64,000 nt of DNA from Agromyces bauzanensis (GTDB lineage Bacteria; Actinomycetota; Actinomycetes; Actinomycetales; Microbacteriaceae), in contig NZ_BMMD01000007.1 in NCBI RefSeq assembly GCF_014645655.1, positions 62,001 through 126,000 on the forward strand, given 5' to 3'. Positions 34,352-43,937 of the stretch are shown here, piece after piece (within the stretch, counting starts at the first letter, position 1; every line of letters begins with the position of its first letter). A program made the translations under genes and the position numbers. Below the pieces are notes generated by a model, which was not told where the DNA came from, did no database searches, and worked only from the letters and a program-made list of their open reading frames with translations.

Positions 34352-37225
34352 ATGGCTGCGCGCACCAGGTCGAACGGGCGTGCCTCCGGCACGCCCGCGC
34401 GCGGCTCGAGCGGAAAGGCGACGTCGAAGACGGCCCCCACGAAGAAGCTCCCGGCGGCGAACGCGCGGGGATCCGCGGCGCCGAGACGTCAGCCCGCGGC
34501 ATCCGATCGCCCCGGCCTGCTCGTGCGCGCCTGGATGGGGCTCGCGCACCTCACCGGTGGCGCGGCCCGCGCGCTCGGACCCGAGACGCTCGCGAAGGAG
34601 GAGCGCCGCGACGGACTGCCGTTCTTCATCGTGCTGCTGGCCATCGCCGGCACCGTCGTCGAGTGGTTCTTCATCAACGACCCCGTCGCGCAGGCGCTCG
34701 ACTCGTGGACCTTCGGCGGCCTGTCCGGCCGGCTGGCGTTCGCCCTCCCGGTGGTCATGCTCATCTTCGCCGTGTGGCTCTTCCGGCACCCGAGCTCCGT
34801 GCACGACAACACGCGCATCGGCATCGGCATGGGGCTGCTGCTGCTGGCCGTGTCGGGGCTCAGCCACCTGTTCGGCGGCCAGCCCGAGCCGCGCGAGGGC
34901 ATGGCCGTGCTCGCGCGTGCGGGCGGCATCCTCGGCTGGATGCTGGCCCAGCCGCTCAACCTGCTGATCACCGAGGCGGGCGCCGCGGTCGTCCTCATCG
35001 TGCTCCTCGCCCTGTCGCTGCTCATCATCACGAAGACGCCGCCGACCCGCATCCCGGCGCGGTTCCGCGAGCTGTACGAGTGGCTGTTCGGCGCGCCGGA
35101 GCCCGACGAGCAGGCGAAGGATGCCGCGGCGAAGCCGTCCCGGCGCGAGCGCGGCAGGTCCGTCCCCACCGAGCTCGACGGCATCGACGCGCCTGGCGAC
35201 GAGGACTCCGGGCGCAGCGGCCTCGTGCCGTGGTGGCGGCGGAACGCGTCGAACCGCGAGGAGGAGCCCGAGTACCAGGCGCCCGGCGTCGAGGGCATCA
35301 CCGAGGTGTTCGGTGCGGGCTCCGCGGCGGGCAGCTTCGAGTCGCCCATCGAGGGCGTGGTGACGTCCTACGGCAGCGAGGTGATCGGCGACCTCGAACG
35401 CGCCGAGACGGCGCTGCAGCGGTTCACGGGCGACGTGCCGCACGGCGGCACGGGGCTCCGCGGCGACGACGGCGGCGCCACGAACGTGCTCTCGGTGTTC
35501 GACGAGCCCGGCGAGGGCGAGCCAGGCGGCAGCGGCGCGTCGGGCGCGGTCGGCGCGAGCCGCGCGGGCGGCGACGACGCAGCGGCATCCGAGCCCGAAC
35601 GGCCGTACCACCTGCCGGCCGCGTCGACCCTCGCGGCAGGCGCGCCTGCGAAGGCCCGGTCGACCGTGAACGACGACGTGGTGCGGCAGATCACGGCGGT
35701 GCTCGACCAGTTCCAGGTCGACGCGAAGGTCACGGGCTTCTCGCGCGGCCCCACAGTGACGCAATACGAGATCGAGCTCGGCCCGGGAGTGAAGGTCGAG
35801 CGCGTCACGGCCCTGTCGAAGAACCTGGCGTACGCGGTCGCGTCGAACGAGGTGCGCATCCTCTCGCCGATCCCCGGCAAGAGCGCCATCGGCGTCGAGA
35901 TCCCCAACGCCGACCGCGAGACCGTGACGCTCGGTGACGTGCTGCGCTCGGGCGCTGCGGTGAACGCGAAGCACCCGATGACGATCGGCGTCGGCAAGGA
36001 CGTCGGCGGCGGCTACGTGGTGGCCAACCTCGCGAAGATGCCGCACCTGCTCGTCGCGGGTTCCACCGGCTCGGGCAAGTCGAGCTTCGTGAACTCGATG
36101 ATCACGAGCCTGCTCATGCGGGCGAAGCCCGGTGACGTGCGGATGGTGCTCGTCGACCCGAAGCGCGTCGAGCTCGCGCCGTACGCGGGGGTCCCGCACC
36201 TCATCACGCCCATCATCACGAACCCGAAGAAGGCGGCCGAGGCGCTGCAGTGGGTCGTGAAGGAGATGGACATGCGGTACGACGACCTCGCGTCGTTCGG
36301 CTTCCGCCACATCGACGACTTCAACAAGGCCGTCGTGAACGACGAGATCGTGTTGCCGGCCGGCTCCGAGCGCCGGCTCAGGCCGTACCCGTACCTGCTC
36401 GTCGTCGTCGACGAGCTCGCCGACCTCATGATGGTCGCCCCGCGCGACGTCGAGGACTCGATCGTGCGCATCACGCAGCTCGCGCGCGCCTCCGGCATCC
36501 ACCTCGTGCTCGCGACGCAGCGCCCGTCGGTCGACGTCGTCACGGGTCTCATCAAGGCGAACGTGCCCAGCCGGCTCGCGTTCGCGGTCACGAGCGTCAC
36601 CGACTCCCGTGTCATCCTCGACCAGCCCGGCGCCGACAAGCTCATCGGGCAGGGCGACGCGCTGTTCCTGCCGATGGGCGCCTCGAAGCCCATCCGGGTC
36701 CAGGGCGCGTGGGTGACCGAGGCCGAGATCGAGCGCGTCGTGAAGCATGTCACGCGGCAGGCGCGACCCGAGTACCGGCAGGATGTCGCGGCCGCCGTCG
36801 AGCGGAAGGAGATCGACTCGGACATCGGCGGCGACCTCGAGCTCTTGCTCGCGGCCGCCGAGCTCGTCGTGTCGACGCAGTTCGGGTCGACGTCGATGCT
36901 CCAGCGCAAGCTGCGCGTGGGCTTCGCGAAGGCGGGCCGGCTCATGGACCTCCTCGAGTCCCGCGAGATCGTCGGACCGTCAGAGGGGTCGAAGGCGCGC
37001 GACGTGCTCGTGACGCCCGAGCAGCTGCCCGGCGTGCTCGCGCGCCTTCGCGGCGAGGAGCCTGCGTCCCCGGGCGGTGCCTCCACCGCACCTGCGCCGC
37101 GGAGCGTACCGGCCGCCGCCGACGATCGGTACGACGACGACCCCGTCGAGCGGCAGACGCACGGGCTTCCCGAGGTCGAGGCGGACTCCGACGAGGACGC
37201 GTGGGGGCTCACCGGCCGCGAGTGA
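34352..37225 (+). CDS. ftsK: DNA translocase FtsK/SpoIIIE
   Basis: This 957-residue septal DNA pump clears chromosomes at division. A basic Ala/Lys-rich N-tail is followed by four membrane segments (about residues 85-230: [68 protein letters not shown]). Then come an acidic, low-complexity linker, the alpha/beta motor with Walker [10 protein letters not shown] near 570-578 and Walker [13 protein letters not shown], and the gamma winged helix that reads polar DNA motifs ([39 protein letters not shown]). It ends in an acidic tail. A REP-like element follows. Confidence 0.96.
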   Translation: MAARTRSNGRASGTPARGSSGKATSKTAPTKKLPAANARGSAAPRRQPAASDRPGLLVRAWMGLAHLTGGAARALGPETLAKEERRDGLPFFIVLLAIAGTVVEWFFINDPVAQALDSWTFGGLSGRLAFALPVVMLIFAVWLFRHPSSVHDNTRIGIGMGLLLLAVSGLSHLFGGQPEPREGMAVLARAGGILGWMLAQPLNLLITEAGAAVVLIVLLALSLLIITKTPPTRIPARFRELYEWLFGAPEPDEQAKDAAAKPSRRERGRSVPTELDGIDAPGDEDSGRSGLVPWWRRNASNREEEPEYQAPGVEGITEVFGAGSAAGSFESPIEGVVTSYGSEVIGDLERAETALQRFTGDVPHGGTGLRGDDGGATNVLSVFDEPGEGEPGGSGASGAVGASRAGGDDAAASEPERPYHLPAASTLAAGAPAKARSTVNDDVVRQITAVLDQFQVDAKVTGFSRGPTVTQYEIELGPGVKVERVTALSKNLAYAVASNEVRILSPIPGKSAIGVEIPNADRETVTLGDVLRSGAAVNAKHPMTIGVGKDVGGGYVVANLAKMPHLLVAGSTGSGKSSFVNSMITSLLMRAKPGDVRMVLVDPKRVELAPYAGVPHLITPIITNPKKAAEALQWVVKEMDMRYDDLASFGFRHIDDFNKAVVNDEIVLPAGSERRLRPYPYLLVVVDELADLMMVAPRDVEDSIVRITQLARASGIHLVLATQRPSVDVVTGLIKANVPSRLAFAVTSVTDSRVILDQPGADKLIGQGDALFLPMGASKPIRVQGAWVTEAEIERVVKHVTRQARPEYRQDVAAAVERKEIDSDIGGDLELLLAAAELVVSTQFGSTSMLQRKLRVGFAKAGRLMDLLESREIVGPSEGSKARDVLVTPEQLPGVLARLRGEEPASPGGASTAPAPRSVPAAADDRYDDDPVERQTHGLPEVEADSDEDAWGLTGRE

Positions 37226-37242
37226 CGCGACCTCCATCTCGC

Positions 37243-37315
37243 TGGTCGAGTAGCGGGCGCAGCGAGCGTATCGAGGCCCGGGTCTCGATACGGGCCTGAC
37301 GGCCCCACTCGACCG
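37243..37315. repeat. REP-like palindrome between ftsK and pgsA
   Basis: Outer arms GGTCGAGT (37244-37251) and ACTCGACC (37307-37314) enclose inner arms GTATCGAG (37268-37275) and CTCGATAC (37284-37291). This nested layout is typical of intergenic REP elements common in Microbacteriaceae and may also stop ftsK transcription. Confidence 0.7.
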
Positions 37316-37340
37316 CCGCACTGCGGCATCCGGTGCCCGC

Positions 37341-37346
37341 TATCCT
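37341..37346 (+). promoter_or_regulatory. -10 hexamer of pgsA (leaderless type)
   Basis: TATCCT, 7 bases, then ATG at 37354. Confidence 0.65.
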
Positions 37347-37353
37347 TGGTCGC

Positions 37354-37953
37354 ATGACCTCTCCCGCCGGCGGCTCCGAGCGATCGGCGAACTGGAACCT
37401 TCCGAACGCCGTCACCGTCGTCCGCATCCTCATCGCCCCGCTCTTCTTCTGGATGCTGCTCGCCGACGGCGGCCAGGACGGCTGGCTCAGGTGGGCCGCC
37501 GCGGCGGTCTTCATCGTGGGCATCTCGACCGACAGCCTCGACGGGTACCTCGCCCGTTCGCGCGGGCTCGTGACCGACCTCGGCAAGCTGCTCGACCCGA
37601 TCGCCGACAAGCTCCTCACGAGCGGCGCGCTCGTGTGCCTCTCGATCCTCGGCGAGCTGCCGTGGTGGGTCACGGCCATCATCGTCGTACGCGAGGTGGG
37701 CATCACGGTCTGGCGGTTCTGGGAGCTCGGGCGTGGCAACGTCGTGCCCGCGTCGTCGGGCGGCAAGCTCAAGACCCTGGTGCAGTCGTTCGCGATCTCG
37801 TTCGCGCTCGCGCCGCTGTGGACCCTGTTCGGCGACTGGATCCACTGGGTGAACGGCGTGCTCATGACGGCCGCCGTGATCCTCACGGTCTGGTCGGGCC
37901 TGCTCTACGTGCGCGACGCCGTGCAGCTCGCCCGGGCACGTCACGAGGGCTGA
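37354..37953 (+). CDS. pgsA: CDP-diacylglycerol--glycerol-3-phosphate 3-phosphatidyltransferase
   Basis: This 199-residue membrane enzyme makes phosphatidylglycerol phosphate. The CDP-alcohol phosphotransferase signature is complete: DSLDGYLARSRGLVTDLGKL followed by LDPIADK (DG-x2-AR-x8-G-x3-D-x3-D). Several membrane helices follow. The ATG at 37354 is placed by the leaderless hexamer 7 bases upstream. cinA begins one base after its stop, the conserved pgsA-cinA-clgR order of actinobacteria. Confidence 0.93.
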   Translation: MTSPAGGSERSANWNLPNAVTVVRILIAPLFFWMLLADGGQDGWLRWAAAAVFIVGISTDSLDGYLARSRGLVTDLGKLLDPIADKLLTSGALVCLSILGELPWWVTAIIVVREVGITVWRFWELGRGNVVPASSGGKLKTLVQSFAISFALAPLWTLFGDWIHWVNGVLMTAAVILTVWSGLLYVRDAVQLARARHEG

Positions 37954-37954
37954 C

Positions 37955-38455
37955 GTGGGCGAACGGATGCCGCAGCCGGCCGACCCGGCGGAGGCCGTCA
38001 TCGCCGAGCTCACGCGCCGCGGGCTCCGGATCGCCGTCGCCGAGTCGCTCACCGGCGGCCTTGTGATGGCCGAGCTGACGCGGATCCCCGGAGCCTCGGT
38101 CGTGGTGAACGGCGGCGTTGTCGCGTACGACACCGACGTGAAGCGCTCGCTCCTCGGCGTGTCGGCCGGGCTGCTGGAGCGCGAGGGCGCCGTGCACCCC
38201 GAGGTGGCCAGGCAGATGGCCGACCGGGTGCGGCACGTGCTCGCCGTCGACGGCCGCCCGGCCGACCTCGGCATCGCGACGACGGGCGTCGCCGGCCCGA
38301 CCGACCAGGACGGCAAGCCCGCAGGCACGGTGTACCTCGGCGTGGCGATCGGCGACGACGTCGAGGCGATCGCGCTCGACCTGCACGGAGACCGCGCGGA
38401 GATCCGTGCAGCGACGGTGCGCGCCGCGATCGGGGCGCTGCTCGAGCGTCTCTGA
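37955..38455 (+). CDS. CinA C-terminal domain protein (NMN amidohydrolase)
   Basis: This 166-residue protein consists only of the CinA C-terminal (PncC) domain, which in other bacteria deamidates nicotinamide mononucleotide. Conserved blocks are AVAESLTGGLVMAELTRIPG, GGVVAYDTDVKRSLLGV and IATTGVAGPTDQDGKPAGTV. The N-terminal molybdopterin-binding half of full CinA is absent, as is usual in this family. The GTG at 37955 follows GAGGG by 5 bases and lies one base after the pgsA stop. Its 3' end abuts a degraded two-component locus on the other strand. Confidence 0.9.
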   Translation: MGERMPQPADPAEAVIAELTRRGLRIAVAESLTGGLVMAELTRIPGASVVVNGGVVAYDTDVKRSLLGVSAGLLEREGAVHPEVARQMADRVRHVLAVDGRPADLGIATTGVAGPTDQDGKPAGTVYLGVAIGDDVEAIALDLHGDRAEIRAATVRAAIGALLERL

Positions 38456-38930
38456 GGCCGACAGTCCCTTGGGCAGCAGCGTCGCCCGGCGGGACGCGGC
38501 CGCGCCGAGCGCCTGGTCGACGGCGCGCTGGTCGAGCGTCGTGCCGGGTGCCAGTCGGTCGGCGGCGATGCCGCGGCGCACGTCCTCGGCCCGCTCGCCG
38601 AGGCTCGCGCCCGAGAACGGCTTCACGAGGTAGTGCCGTACGCCGAGGAGCCTCGCGCGCCGCATGGTGTCGAGGTCCGGGCGGCCGTGACCGCGATACC
38701 TCGATGTCGTCGCCGATGGCCCGCAGGCGCCGCAGCACGTCGAGGCCGCCGAGGTCGGGCAGGTAGACGTCGAGCAGCACGAGCTGCGGGCGGTGGAGCT
38801 CGATGGCGGCGCGGGCGTCGGCGCCCGTGTGCGCCTCGGCGACAAGGGTGAAGCCCGGTTGTGCGTCGACGAACGCCCGGTTCACGTGCGCGACGGCGAA
38901 GTCGTCGTCGACGATCCCGGCGATGATGTC
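38456..38930 (-). pseudogene. Remnant of a CitB/DpiA-type response regulator
   Basis: A receiver domain is readable from GIVDDDFAVAHVNRAFVDAQ and VLLDVYLPDLGGLDVLRRLR to ARLLGVRHYLVKPFSGASL, then LDQRAVDQAL and LPKGLSA. The reading frame breaks twice. Adding one G at 38697/38698 and one at 38677/38678 restores the expected DDIEVIAVTAARDLDTMRRA. The C-terminal HTH after LPKGLSA is missing and the frame runs into the 3' end of the CinA gene. No plausible start codon remains upstream of the acidic pair. Two frameshifts plus truncation make decay more likely than sequencing error. Confidence 0.75.
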
Positions 38931-39080
38931 GCTCCTCGGCGCACCCCGATGGGCGGGGTGCCCTCGTCACGGCCCGCCGTGGGCGCCCACGGCAGCACGA
39001 CCGTGAAGCTCGCATCGCCCGCTGGGGAGTCGCCGACGGCGGCCGTGCCGCCGAGCCGGGCGGCGACGTTGCTGAGCGCG
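38882..39080 (-). pseudogene. C-terminal remnant of a sensor histidine kinase
   Basis: About 65 residues of a kinase ATP-binding domain tail survive (LSNVAARLGGTAAVGDSPAG, then DASFTVVLPWAP), just upstream of the response-regulator remnant, in the usual CitA/DpiB-CitB order. Everything N-terminal, including the sensor and histidine box, is gone. The frame meets an opposing tctA-like remnant at about 39080, which looks like a deletion junction. Confidence 0.65.
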
Positions 39081-39377
39081 CTCGACCTGCCCCTCGTGGG
39101 CATGTGGGTGAAGGTGCTGCAGATTCCTCGGCCGTATCTTCACGCGGGCATCCTCGCGTTCGCGGGCCTCGGCGCCTGCGCGCTGCGCTTCAACATCGTC
39201 GACATCCTGTACCTGGTGCACAGCCCGTTCGCGATCGTCGCCTGTGGTGCGCTCGCGGTCATCATCGCGACCTGCCTCCGGCTGAAACGCCGGAAGGCGA
39301 AGGTCGAGGCGTCGCCGAAGCTCGTGCCGCCATCGGCGATCTCCGCGATCGAGGAGCCGCGGCACGGCCGACGCTGA
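39081..39377 (+). pseudogene. C-terminal remnant of a tripartite tricarboxylate transporter permease (TctA-like)
   Basis: The frame from 39081 encodes LDLPLVGMWVKVLQIPRPYL, HAGILAFAGLGACALRFNIV and later SPFAIVACGALAVIIATCLR plus a basic tail. These resemble the last helices of TctA, but the segment between them is shorter than in intact permeases. There is no start codon or N-terminal four-fifths. Together with the two-component remnants it suggests a former citrate/tricarboxylate uptake locus. The assignment to TctA rests on residue pattern and context; a profile search would settle it. Confidence 0.6.
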
Positions 39378-39412
39378 CGTGCCGCACACGTGACGGACGT
39401 GGAATAGCGATC

Positions 39413-39472
39413 GTGAACACCCTGTTACAAGTGGCAGGTTCACACGAAAGCCCCAGTGTGCAACGCTAGATT
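39413..39472 (+). promoter_or_regulatory. clgR promoter region with inverted repeats
   Basis: GTGAAC (39413-39418) and GTTCAC (39438-39443) form an inverted repeat, and CACAC/GTGTG forms another just downstream. A TAGATT hexamer at 39467-39472 is the likely -10, leaving an 80-base leader before clgR. Confidence 0.45.
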
Positions 39473-39552
39473 GGAAGCACCGAGAGTCAGCTGCGCTGGC
39501 GCTCCCGTTTCCGGCTCCGGCGGAGTCGCAGGCAGATTGAAGGAGGTTCCCG

Positions 39553-39861
39553 ATGGTTCTGGTTCGACAGGAGATCGGCGACGTTCTGAGGGACTTCCGT
39601 CTGCAGAAGGGGCGCACCCTTCGTCAGGTGGCGTCCAAGGCGAGCGTGGCCCTCGGCTACCTGAGCGAGGTGGAGCGCGGTCAGAAGGAGGCCTCGTCCG
39701 AGATCCTCGCCTCCGTCGCCGAGGCGCTCGACACGCCCATCTCGGTGATCATGCACGAGGTCGGCGACCGCATCGCGGTGCTCGAGGGCATGACCGTGGT
39801 GCCCGAGAGCGTGCCCGACGAGCTCGTCGCGGAGTTCGACGCGGACATGATGGTCCGCTGA
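39553..39861 (+). CDS. clgR: ClgR-type XRE family transcriptional regulator
   Basis: This 102-residue protein has a single Cro/CI HTH at about 8-62 (IGDVLRDFRLQKGRTLRQVA, then VALGYLSEVERGQKEASSEI) and an acidic C-terminus, VAEFDADMMVR. The cinA-clgR-DUF3046-recA neighbourhood identifies the ClgR family, which activates Clp protease and chaperone genes in Mycobacterium and Corynebacterium. AAGGAGG lies 7 bases before the ATG. ClgR proteins are often removed by Clp through their C-terminus; whether that holds here is not visible. Confidence 0.92.
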   Translation: MVLVRQEIGDVLRDFRLQKGRTLRQVASKASVALGYLSEVERGQKEASSEILASVAEALDTPISVIMHEVGDRIAVLEGMTVVPESVPDELVAEFDADMMVR

Positions 39862-39926
39862 CCCAAGTACGTCGTTGTGCATCGGCCGGTCTTCTGACCG
39901 GCCGATGTCATGTCCGGAGACGATCG

Positions 39927-40172
39927 ATGAAGCTGAGCGAGTTCCAGGTCGCCGTCGACGAGGAGTTCGGCGCCGGCTACGGCAGCGTGGTGGTGAACGA
40001 CCTCGTGCTCGCCGCCGTTGGCGACCGCACCGCCCGTGAGGCGCTCGCAGCGGGCGTGCCGGCCCGCGACGTCTGGCTCGCCCTGTGCGAGGCGACGGAT
40101 GTCCCGGCCGCGCGCCGGCACGGCGCGGGGCGCCGCGAGCCGGGGCGGCGCGGGCCCGCCGACGCGCGCTGA
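39927..40172 (+). CDS. DUF3046 protein
   Basis: This 81-residue protein starts MKLSEFQVAVDEEFGAGYGS and contains LVLAAVGDRTAREALAAGVP followed by RDVWLALCEATDVP, the DUF3046 pattern. Members almost always lie just before recA in actinobacteria; the function is unknown. GGAGA precedes the ATG. The last 20 residues are an Arg/Gly-rich tail beyond the conserved domain. Confidence 0.88.
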   Translation: MKLSEFQVAVDEEFGAGYGSVVVNDLVLAAVGDRTAREALAAGVPARDVWLALCEATDVPAARRHGAGRREPGRRGPADAR

Positions 40173-40230
40173 CGTCGGCGCCGGTTCTCGTGCCATGCCC
40201 CGAAGACGTGTTCGACACGCGGGCGCCGCT

Positions 40231-40261
40231 TCGAACATCCGTTCGGATGCTCGGCTAGGCT
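40231..40261 (+). promoter_or_regulatory. recA promoter with SOS (LexA) box
   Basis: TCGAACATCCGTTCGG at 40231-40246 matches the actinobacterial LexA consensus TCGAACRNNYGTTYGA at all but the last base. A TAGGCT hexamer at 40256-40261 is the -10, so the LexA box covers the -35 region. The transcript would have a leader of about 200 bases. Confidence 0.85.
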
Positions 40262-40386
40262 CGTCCTCGACAGCAGGAGGAACGGCGCATCCCTCCACAT
40301 CCGACCTCATCGGGATCCGGATGTCGGTGGTCGGCCATACGGTCGACGCGTCGGAACACACCGCAACCGCCTTGTCGCGAGACGCC

Positions 40387-40417
40387 GCGGGTCAGCCCCG
40401 AAGAGTCGGGGGCCCGC
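40387..40417 (+). promoter_or_regulatory. Stable hairpin in the recA leader
   Basis: GCGGG (40387-40391) pairs with CCCGC (40413-40417), enclosing GCCCCGA (40395-40401), a 4-base AGAG loop and TCGGGG. It could act as an attenuator or protect the 5' end. The rest of the 298-bp gap before recA has no gene that I can support. Confidence 0.45.
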
Positions 40418-40470
40418 AACGTGGAACGACAGCCTAGAGGCAGCAGCATCGAGCATCCAAGGAGCCAGCA

Positions 40471-41538
<1,068 letters not shown>

Positions 41539-41572
41539 GCCGATGCAGCGACGAGACCGGGAGGGGAGTGAG

Positions 41573-42331
41573 ATGACCGACGCAGCCGAACACCTCGCCC
41601 CGGTCTCGTACCTGCCGTGGGTGGCGCCGACCGAGTCCGCCGCCGAGGCGGTGCTCCCGTCGGAGGCTGCCGTCACGTCCGAACCCGAGCCCGAGCCCGA
41701 GCCCGAGCCCGAACCCGAGCCCGAGCCCGAGCCCGAACGCGCGTCCCGTTCCGTGGCGTGGCAGCGCGGCGACCGTGGCGCCATCGGCCGCCATCCGGCG
41801 GGTTCCCTACGCCGGCGCGGCCGATTCACGATCGTCGACGACGATCCCGACGAGACGGGGCCCGCGCGCGACGCGCGCATCGACCGGCTCGTGGTCACGC
41901 GGCTTCGCCGCTCGGCCCTGTCGGTCGCCGAGGTCAGGGCGGTGCTCGCCGAGCACCGACTCGACGAGGCGGAGATCGAGGAGTGGATCGAGCGTTACGA
42001 GCGGCTCGGCTACCTCGACGACGCCCGTCTCGCCGAGCAGCTCGTGCACGTGAGCGGTTCGCGCCGCGGGCGGGGGAGTGGTGCGATCCTCCAAGAGCTG
42101 AGTCGGCGGGGTGTCGACGATTCCGCCGCCCGCTCGGCGATCGAGTCGCTCGACCCCGACCTCGAACGCCAGAACGCGCTGGCCGTCGCCGAGCGTCGGG
42201 CACGCCAGCTCACCGGGCTCGACCGGCAGACCGCCGAACGGCGCCTGTCGGCGTTCCTGCAGCGCCGCGGGTACCCGTCCGACGTCGTGCGCGAGGCGGT
42301 GACGGCCGCGCTCCCAGCCGCAGGCTCGTAA
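41573..42331 (+). CDS. recX: Regulatory protein RecX with a Glu-Pro repeat extension
   Basis: This 252-residue modulator of RecA filaments has three tandem three-helix RecX repeats in residues about 100-250 (ALSVAEVRAVLAEHRLDEAE, RLGYLDDARLAEQLVHVSGS, GRGSGAILQELSRRGVDDSA). The first 100 residues are a non-conserved extension with nine Glu-Pro units from a GAGCCC hexanucleotide repeat. GGGAGGGG precedes the ATG at 41573, which was preferred to one 30 bp upstream. It follows recA by 34 bp and is probably co-induced with it. Confidence 0.9.
   Translation: MTDAAEHLAPVSYLPWVAPTESAAEAVLPSEAAVTSEPEPEPEPEPEPEPEPEPERASRSVAWQRGDRGAIGRHPAGSLRRRGRFTIVDDDPDETGPARDARIDRLVVTRLRRSALSVAEVRAVLAEHRLDEAEIEEWIERYERLGYLDDARLAEQLVHVSGSRRGRGSGAILQELSRRGVDDSAARSAIESLDPDLERQNALAVAERRARQLTGLDRQTAERRLSAFLQRRGYPSDVVREAVTAALPAAGS
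41681..41740 (+). repeat. GARCCC hexanucleotide repeat in recX
   Basis: Nine GAGCCC/GAACCC units followed by GAACGC encode (Glu-Pro)9-Glu-Arg. The 6-bp period keeps the frame, so slippage would change linker length without breaking the gene. Confidence 0.9.
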
Positions 42332-42334
42332 ACT
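42329..42334 (+). promoter_or_regulatory. -10 hexamer of miaB embedded in the recX stop codon
   Basis: TAAACT begins with the recX TAA stop, and the ATG at 42344 follows after 9 bases. Confidence 0.5.
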
Positions 42335-42343
42335 GGTGCAATC

Positions 42344-43936
42344 ATGAGCACCCTTCACGAGGTCTCGCCCGTCGAGGCCACCGAGATCGCGCCCGCACCG
42401 CGGACCTACGAGGTCCGCACCTTCGGGTGCCAGATGAACGTGCACGACTCCGAGCGCCTGAGCGGCTCGCTCGAGGCAGCCGGTTACATCCCGGCGGACG
42501 GGGCCGAACCCGACGTCGTCGTCATCAACACCTGCGCCGTGCGCGAGAACGCCGACAACAAGCTCTACGGCAACCTCGGTCATCTCGCCGGCGTCAAGCG
42601 CCGCCACGCGGGCATGCAGATCGCCGTCGGCGGCTGCCTCGCCCAGAAGGACAAGAAGGTCATCCTCGAGAAGGCGCCCTGGGTCGACGTGGTGTTCGGC
42701 ACCCACAACATGGGTTCGCTGCCGAGCCTGCTTGAACGCGCCCGCCACAACGACGAGGCGCAACTCGAGATCCTCGACGCGCTCGAGGTGTTCCCGTCCA
42801 CGCTGCCGACCAAGCGCGATTCAACCTACAGCGGCTGGGTCTCGATCTCGGTCGGCTGCAACAACACCTGCACGTTCTGCATCGTGCCCGCCCTCCGCGG
42901 CAAGGAGAAGGACCGGCGCCCCGGCGAGATCCTCGCCGAGATCCAGGCGCTCGTCGACGACGGAGCCGTCGAGGTGACCCTCCTCGGCCAGAACGTGAAC
43001 TCCTACGGCGTCGAATTCGGCGACCGTCAGGCGTTCGGCAAGCTGCTGCGCGCCGCCGGCGGGATCCCGGGGCTCGAGCGCATCCGCTTCACGAGCCCCC
43101 ACCCGGCGGCCTTCACCGACGACGTCATCGACGCGATGGCCGAGACGCCCGCGGTCATGCCGCAGCTGCACATGCCGCTGCAGTCGGGCTCCGACCGCAT
43201 CCTCCGGGCGATGCGCCGTTCGTACCGCTCCGAGAAGTTCCTCGGCATCCTCGACCGGGTTCGGGCGCGCATCCCGAACGCCGCCATCTCGACCGACATC
43301 ATCGTCGGATTCCCGGGTGAGACAGAGGAGGACTTCCAGGAGACCCTCCGGGTGGTCGAGGCCGCCCGATTCGCGTCGGCCTTCACGTTCCAGTACTCCA
43401 TCCGCCCGGGAACGCCCGCCGCCACCATGGAGGAGCAGGTGCCGAAGGAGATCGTGCAGGAGCGCTACGAGCGCCTCATCGCGCTGCAGGAGCGCATCTC
43501 CTGGGAGGAGAACCAGCAGCTCGTCGGGCGTTCGGTCGAGGTGCTCGTCTCCACCGGCGAGGGCAAGAAGGACGCCGAGACCCACCGCCTCAGCGGCCGC
43601 GCCGAGGACAGCAGGCTCGTGCACTTCGAGGTGCCTGCGGGGTCCGAGCTCCCGCGTCCGGGCGACGTCGTCTCGGTCACGATCACGCAGGCCGCGCCGT
43701 TCCACCTGCTCGCCGACTCGCTCGACGACGCCCCGCTGCAGATCCGCCGCACCCGGGCGGGTGATGCATGGGATCGCGCCGAGGCCGAGAGCTGCGCCGT
43801 ACCGACCGCGCCCGGGACATCCGCCGGCCGGGTCTCGCTCGGGCTCCCGACGCTCCGCGAACGCGGCACCGAACCGCTCGTGGTGCCCGGCGTCGGCACG
43901 ATGCCGATCTACGACCCGAGCGACGCCCAGCGCTGA
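42344..43936 (+). CDS. miaB: tRNA-2-methylthio-N6-dimethylallyladenosine synthase
   Basis: This 530-residue radical-SAM enzyme methylthiolates i6A37 of tRNA. Order: N-terminal UPF0004 domain with [18 protein letters not shown] and [13 protein letters not shown] (auxiliary cluster cysteines), the radical-SAM core with Cys172-x3-Cys176-x2-Cys179 ([16 protein letters not shown]), and a TRAM RNA-binding domain after residue 380. A C-terminal extension of about 60 residues, Ala/Arg-rich, is typical of actinobacteria. The substrate isopentenyl group is added by miaA immediately downstream. Confidence 0.96.
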   Translation: MSTLHEVSPVEATEIAPAPRTYEVRTFGCQMNVHDSERLSGSLEAAGYIPADGAEPDVVVINTCAVRENADNKLYGNLGHLAGVKRRHAGMQIAVGGCLAQKDKKVILEKAPWVDVVFGTHNMGSLPSLLERARHNDEAQLEILDALEVFPSTLPTKRDSTYSGWVSISVGCNNTCTFCIVPALRGKEKDRRPGEILAEIQALVDDGAVEVTLLGQNVNSYGVEFGDRQAFGKLLRAAGGIPGLERIRFTSPHPAAFTDDVIDAMAETPAVMPQLHMPLQSGSDRILRAMRRSYRSEKFLGILDRVRARIPNAAISTDIIVGFPGETEEDFQETLRVVEAARFASAFTFQYSIRPGTPAATMEEQVPKEIVQERYERLIALQERISWEENQQLVGRSVEVLVSTGEGKKDAETHRLSGRAEDSRLVHFEVPAGSELPRPGDVVSVTITQAAPFHLLADSLDDAPLQIRRTRAGDAWDRAEAESCAVPTAPGTSAGRVSLGLPTLRERGTEPLVVPGVGTMPIYDPSDAQR

Positions 43937-43937
43937 C

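Noticed and set aside
38793..39377. One intact membrane protein across the whole plus-strand frame
   Set aside because: The first half is antisense to readable response-regulator and kinase remnants and has no protein-like pattern; only the part after 39081 resembles a transporter.
41681..41740. GAGCCC repeat as a CRISPR or non-coding satellite
   Set aside because: It is six-base periodic and sits inside the recX frame, encoding Glu-Pro.
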